From: DAIOEK01 sp964648485
GTDB taxonomy: Bacteria; Chloroflexota; Anaerolineae; Anaerolineales; Anaerolineaceae
Assembly: GCA_964648485.1 (NCBI GenBank)
Contig: CAZYOF010000003.1
Coordinates: 124,001 to 188,000 of the forward strand
Reading direction: 5' to 3'
DNA: 64,000 nt
The stretch's first letter is position 1. Every line of letters begins with the position of its first letter. A program made the translations under genes and the position numbers. Positions 61,987 through 64,000 of this stretch are shown here, one piece after another. The notes below the pieces were generated by a model that saw only the letters and a list, made by a program, of their open reading frames with translations, ran no database searches and was not told the origin of the DNA.

Positions 61987-62988
61987 TTACAATTGTGCTT
62001 CATGCATTGCCGGATTGGCAATCTTAAGTTTTCGGAATACAGCTGGAGCACCACCCGAAACCCAAAAACCAACCAACCCATAGCGGATGATTCTCAGGAT
62101 CAAAGCTAACACCGACTCTCCACCGGGGAAAAGCAGGTCGAGACCCATCCACAAGACAAAGGTTCCGGCGATTCCAATTATGAAGCGGAAGAGTTGCTGA
62201 GCGCCAACCCCTTTGGCGTCCATGCCACCCCGCCTTCTCATCCAGATCGCACCTATCCCTAACCCCATCCAGATACCCGCGAAAGTAAAGGTTCCACTGA
62301 TCTCAAGAGGTTGTGGTATTGCTTCAGGGTTTGTATGGATGGCATTGGTAATCCACTCGGGTGGCATAACAAATTGGGATAGAAGTAAATTGGGCACCAG
62401 ACCAATGCCGATCCATGCCAGTGAAGTTAGAATGATTGTCAGGTTTTGAGTATTTACTGGCTTATTAATAAACCAGGTCGTAACCGGTTTGTCCAGTTTG
62501 ATAAACAGGAGTAATAAAATTCCACCCAGAATCCAGCCGCCGATAACATCGCTTAAAAAATGCATACCCAGATACAATCGCGAAATTCCAACCATGACGA
62601 TCAGGATAACACTGACAATCTTGATCCACCTTTTATGCATCCCAATGGCGAACATACCAAACAGGCTGCTGGTATTCATCGCATGACCAGATGGGATACC
62701 GAAAGAATTTTCAACGGAAAGGGCAGCGACCCTGTTATCAAACCAGAATGGTCGTGGTGAGTGAAAAAGAACCTTGAAAATACCGTTTACTTGACCGCTG
62801 GTTATAAGTAGTAACCCGATCCGTAAACCAAGTGGATAATCGATGCACCATAGAACAATCGGCATGATGAGGATGAAAAACTGCTCACTCCCCAGGAATG
62901 TAAATGCCCGCATGGGCTCCAGCAACCACAATCCAAGGGATTGGAAAAAGAGATTGAGTTCTATTTGACCAGCTAAAAAACCTTCCAT
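61987..62988 (-). CDS. PAP2-superfamily membrane phosphatase
   Basis: 333 residues, polytopic. The three lipid-phosphatase motifs are in order: K(x6)RP in KVLFHSPRP, PSGH in FGIPSGHAMN, and SR(x5)H(x3)D in SRLYLGMHFLSD. It may dephosphorylate undecaprenyl-diphosphate or phosphatidate at the outer face. An extra ~110-residue C-terminal membrane part is present. GAGGAAG precedes the ATG. It is divergent from the transglutaminase-like gene. Confidence 0.9.
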   Translation of the reverse strand: MEGFLAGQIELNLFFQSLGLWLLEPMRAFTFLGSEQFFILIMPIVLWCIDYPLGLRIGLLLITSGQVNGIFKVLFHSPRPFWFDNRVAALSVENSFGIPSGHAMNTSSLFGMFAIGMHKRWIKIVSVILIVMVGISRLYLGMHFLSDVIGGWILGGILLLLFIKLDKPVTTWFINKPVNTQNLTIILTSLAWIGIGLVPNLLLSQFVMPPEWITNAIHTNPEAIPQPLEISGTFTFAGIWMGLGIGAIWMRRRGGMDAKGVGAQQLFRFIIGIAGTFVLWMGLDLLFPGGESVLALILRIIRYGLVGFWVSGGAPAVFRKLKIANPAMHEAQL

Positions 62989-63015
62989 TGGTTTGATCTT
63001 CCTCTCTCAACAAGG

Positions 63016-63045
63016 TTGACGTTAGCAATGTCATCATTGTACACT
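63016..63045 (+). promoter_or_regulatory. Promoter of the TgpA-like gene (leaderless layout)
   Basis: -35 TTGACG (63016-63021), 18-bp spacer, -10 TACACT (63040-63045), then 6 nt to the ATG, with no SD in between. Confidence 0.5.
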
Positions 63046-63051
63046 CAAAAG

Positions 63052-64000
63052 ATGATGGAAAACAGAAATTTCCGCCCCGTCCGCTGGTTGGATGCGGGGT
63101 CATTACTTCTTTCACTGGTCTTATTAATTCTCTTATGCGGAAGGCTGGCTGCGACCGGGTGGGTGGATAAGCTCTTCATGATTCAAAATATCTTACCCTT
63201 TGCCTGTATATTGGGCGTCTGGGTGGGGTACACACGATTTAATTTTCGTTGGATGGTCATAATTGGATTGATTTACGGCGGGTTTGCTGTATTATGGCTG
63301 CTCATATCAATCTATCAACCTGATGGAACATGGCTTTATCGGCTGGATGTGATTATTCAGCGATTTGTTTTTTCATTGCGACAAATTCAGGCTGACCGGG
63401 CTCTCTCAGATCCAATCTTATTCTTGTGGGGCGCGCTTTGTCTCATTTGGGTAATTGCATATACAGGAACATATTTCATCGTTCGGCGCGGAAGAACTTG
63501 GATGCTAATCGTGCCTGTATTAATTAGCTATCTGATTATTGATTGGTTCGATATTTATTACCCGCACCGCGGGATATTAATCCTTGCATTAAGTCTGACT
63601 ATTATCATCCTGATTGCCCGTATGAATTTGATTATCCAGCGCCAAGGATGGCAGGATACGGGTTCTGAAAATCGCCTGGCAGCCGAAAGAGATTTGATCC
63701 GCATCACCATCCTGTTGGCAATTGGACTTGGTTTGGGTATAAGTTTGATACCGAGTGCCGGAGTGCGCTACATGCCGGAAGAAATAGTCTGGGATGATAC
63801 AAATTCAACCTGGTCAAACCTGAGAAAGACTTTCGCCAACCTTTTTGCTCCTCTGAAAAGTGATTCAAATTTTAGCCTTACCTATTACTCTGATGAATTC
63901 TCTCTGGGAACAAATGCGAATCAATCCCCAGCTCCTGCTTTTGAGGTTCGAGTTGACCCGCCCCCCGTTGAGGATGATCGCTTCTTCTGGCGCGTGCGGA
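63052..64000 (+). CDS. TgpA-like membrane protein with N-terminal DUF3488-type helices, partial
   Basis: 316 codons are present; the gene runs off the right edge. The N-terminal half has about six hydrophobic helices to residue ~245, then an extracytoplasmic segment. The layout (helices, GLGISLIPSAGVRYMP, then a loop with SNLRKTFANLFAPL) is that of TgpA/DUF3488 proteins, whose transglutaminase domain would lie beyond the window. The start is the first of two adjacent ATG codons. No SD is present; the promoter sits 6 nt upstream. Confidence 0.7.
   Translation, partial: MMENRNFRPVRWLDAGSLLLSLVLLILLCGRLAATGWVDKLFMIQNILPFACILGVWVGYTRFNFRWMVIIGLIYGGFAVLWLLISIYQPDGTWLYRLDVIIQRFVFSLRQIQADRALSDPILFLWGALCLIWVIAYTGTYFIVRRGRTWMLIVPVLISYLIIDWFDIYYPHRGILILALSLTIIILIARMNLIIQRQGWQDTGSENRLAAERDLIRITILLAIGLGLGISLIPSAGVRYMPEEIVWDDTNSTWSNLRKTFANLFAPLKSDSNFSLTYYSDEFSLGTNANQSPAPAFEVRVDPPPVEDDRFFWRVR

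Overview
The window reads as a chromosomal segment of a Gram-positive-like or monoderm anaerobe. My best guess is Chloroflexota, class Anaerolineae. I infer this from the lineage-typical mix of proteins: a giant surface protein with a C-terminal sortase domain, BMP-type and NMT1/SsuA-type ABC transporters, pentapeptide repeats with KWR/VNxG inserts, Thr/Pro-rich lipoproteins, TgpA-like and DUF2085 membrane proteins, and a four-subunit 2-oxoacid:ferredoxin oxidoreductase. GC content looks moderate (mid 40s %). I ran no homology search. I see no prophage, transposase, CRISPR array or rRNA; there is one tRNA (Glu, CUC).

Layout. 1-5.6 kb: a GT-C type membrane glycosyltransferase running off the left edge, rarA, a PPK2-family polyphosphate kinase, a lipoprotein metallopeptidase and a histidine phosphatase. 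5.6-17.9 kb, minus strand: aldo/keto reductase, a thioredoxin-DUF2892 fusion beside a stand-alone DUF2892 protein, the proC-sbcD-sbcC operon, a pentapeptide/CPBP-protease operon and a GAF-PAS-GAF-GGDEF diguanylate cyclase. 18.7-27.9 kb, plus strand: one probable operon for uptake and oxidation of a nucleobase-like N-heterocycle (BMP lipoprotein, ATPase, two permeases, molybdenum hydroxylase large and [2Fe-2S] subunits, CodA-like amidohydrolase), preceded by a structured, riboswitch-like leader. 28-31.4 kb: a 28-codon membrane microprotein gene, an autoregulated TetR/DUF6544 operon flanked by twin operators, and two small membrane protein genes. 31.5-37 kb: arsC, a chagasin-like inhibitor lipoprotein, tRNA-Glu, an SsuABC-type ABC transporter, menA and an EamA transporter. 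37.2-43.4 kb: korDABC, then on the minus strand a P5C-dehydrogenase-like aldehyde dehydrogenase with a two-subunit CoA transferase.

43.7-49.5 kb encodes a 1926-residue secreted protein with a tandemly duplicated cadherin-like/C-type-lectin unit, an LPDTG motif and its own C-terminal sortase domain. 49.5-54.4 kb holds a SWIM zinc-finger protein, a GNAT acetyltransferase, a slipin/NfeD pair and a PhzF-like enzyme. 55.4-58.6 kb carries a DsrE-like protein, then a SelW-like selenoprotein gene (in-frame UGA at 55926-55928 with a SECIS-like hairpin), then trpS, dtd and a flippase-like membrane protein. 58.6-64 kb has secreted or lipoprotein genes, a gluzincin-like protease, YtxH and PAP2 proteins and the start of a TgpA-like transglutaminase protein.

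The strongest discoveries are the UGA-containing SelW-like gene, which normal gene calling would miss; the sortase-fused giant surface protein; the structured leader and unusual enzyme set of the heterocycle operon; and a group of promoters (rarA, DUF2085, TgpA-like) whose -10 boxes sit 6-7 nt before the ATG, pointing to leaderless mRNAs.
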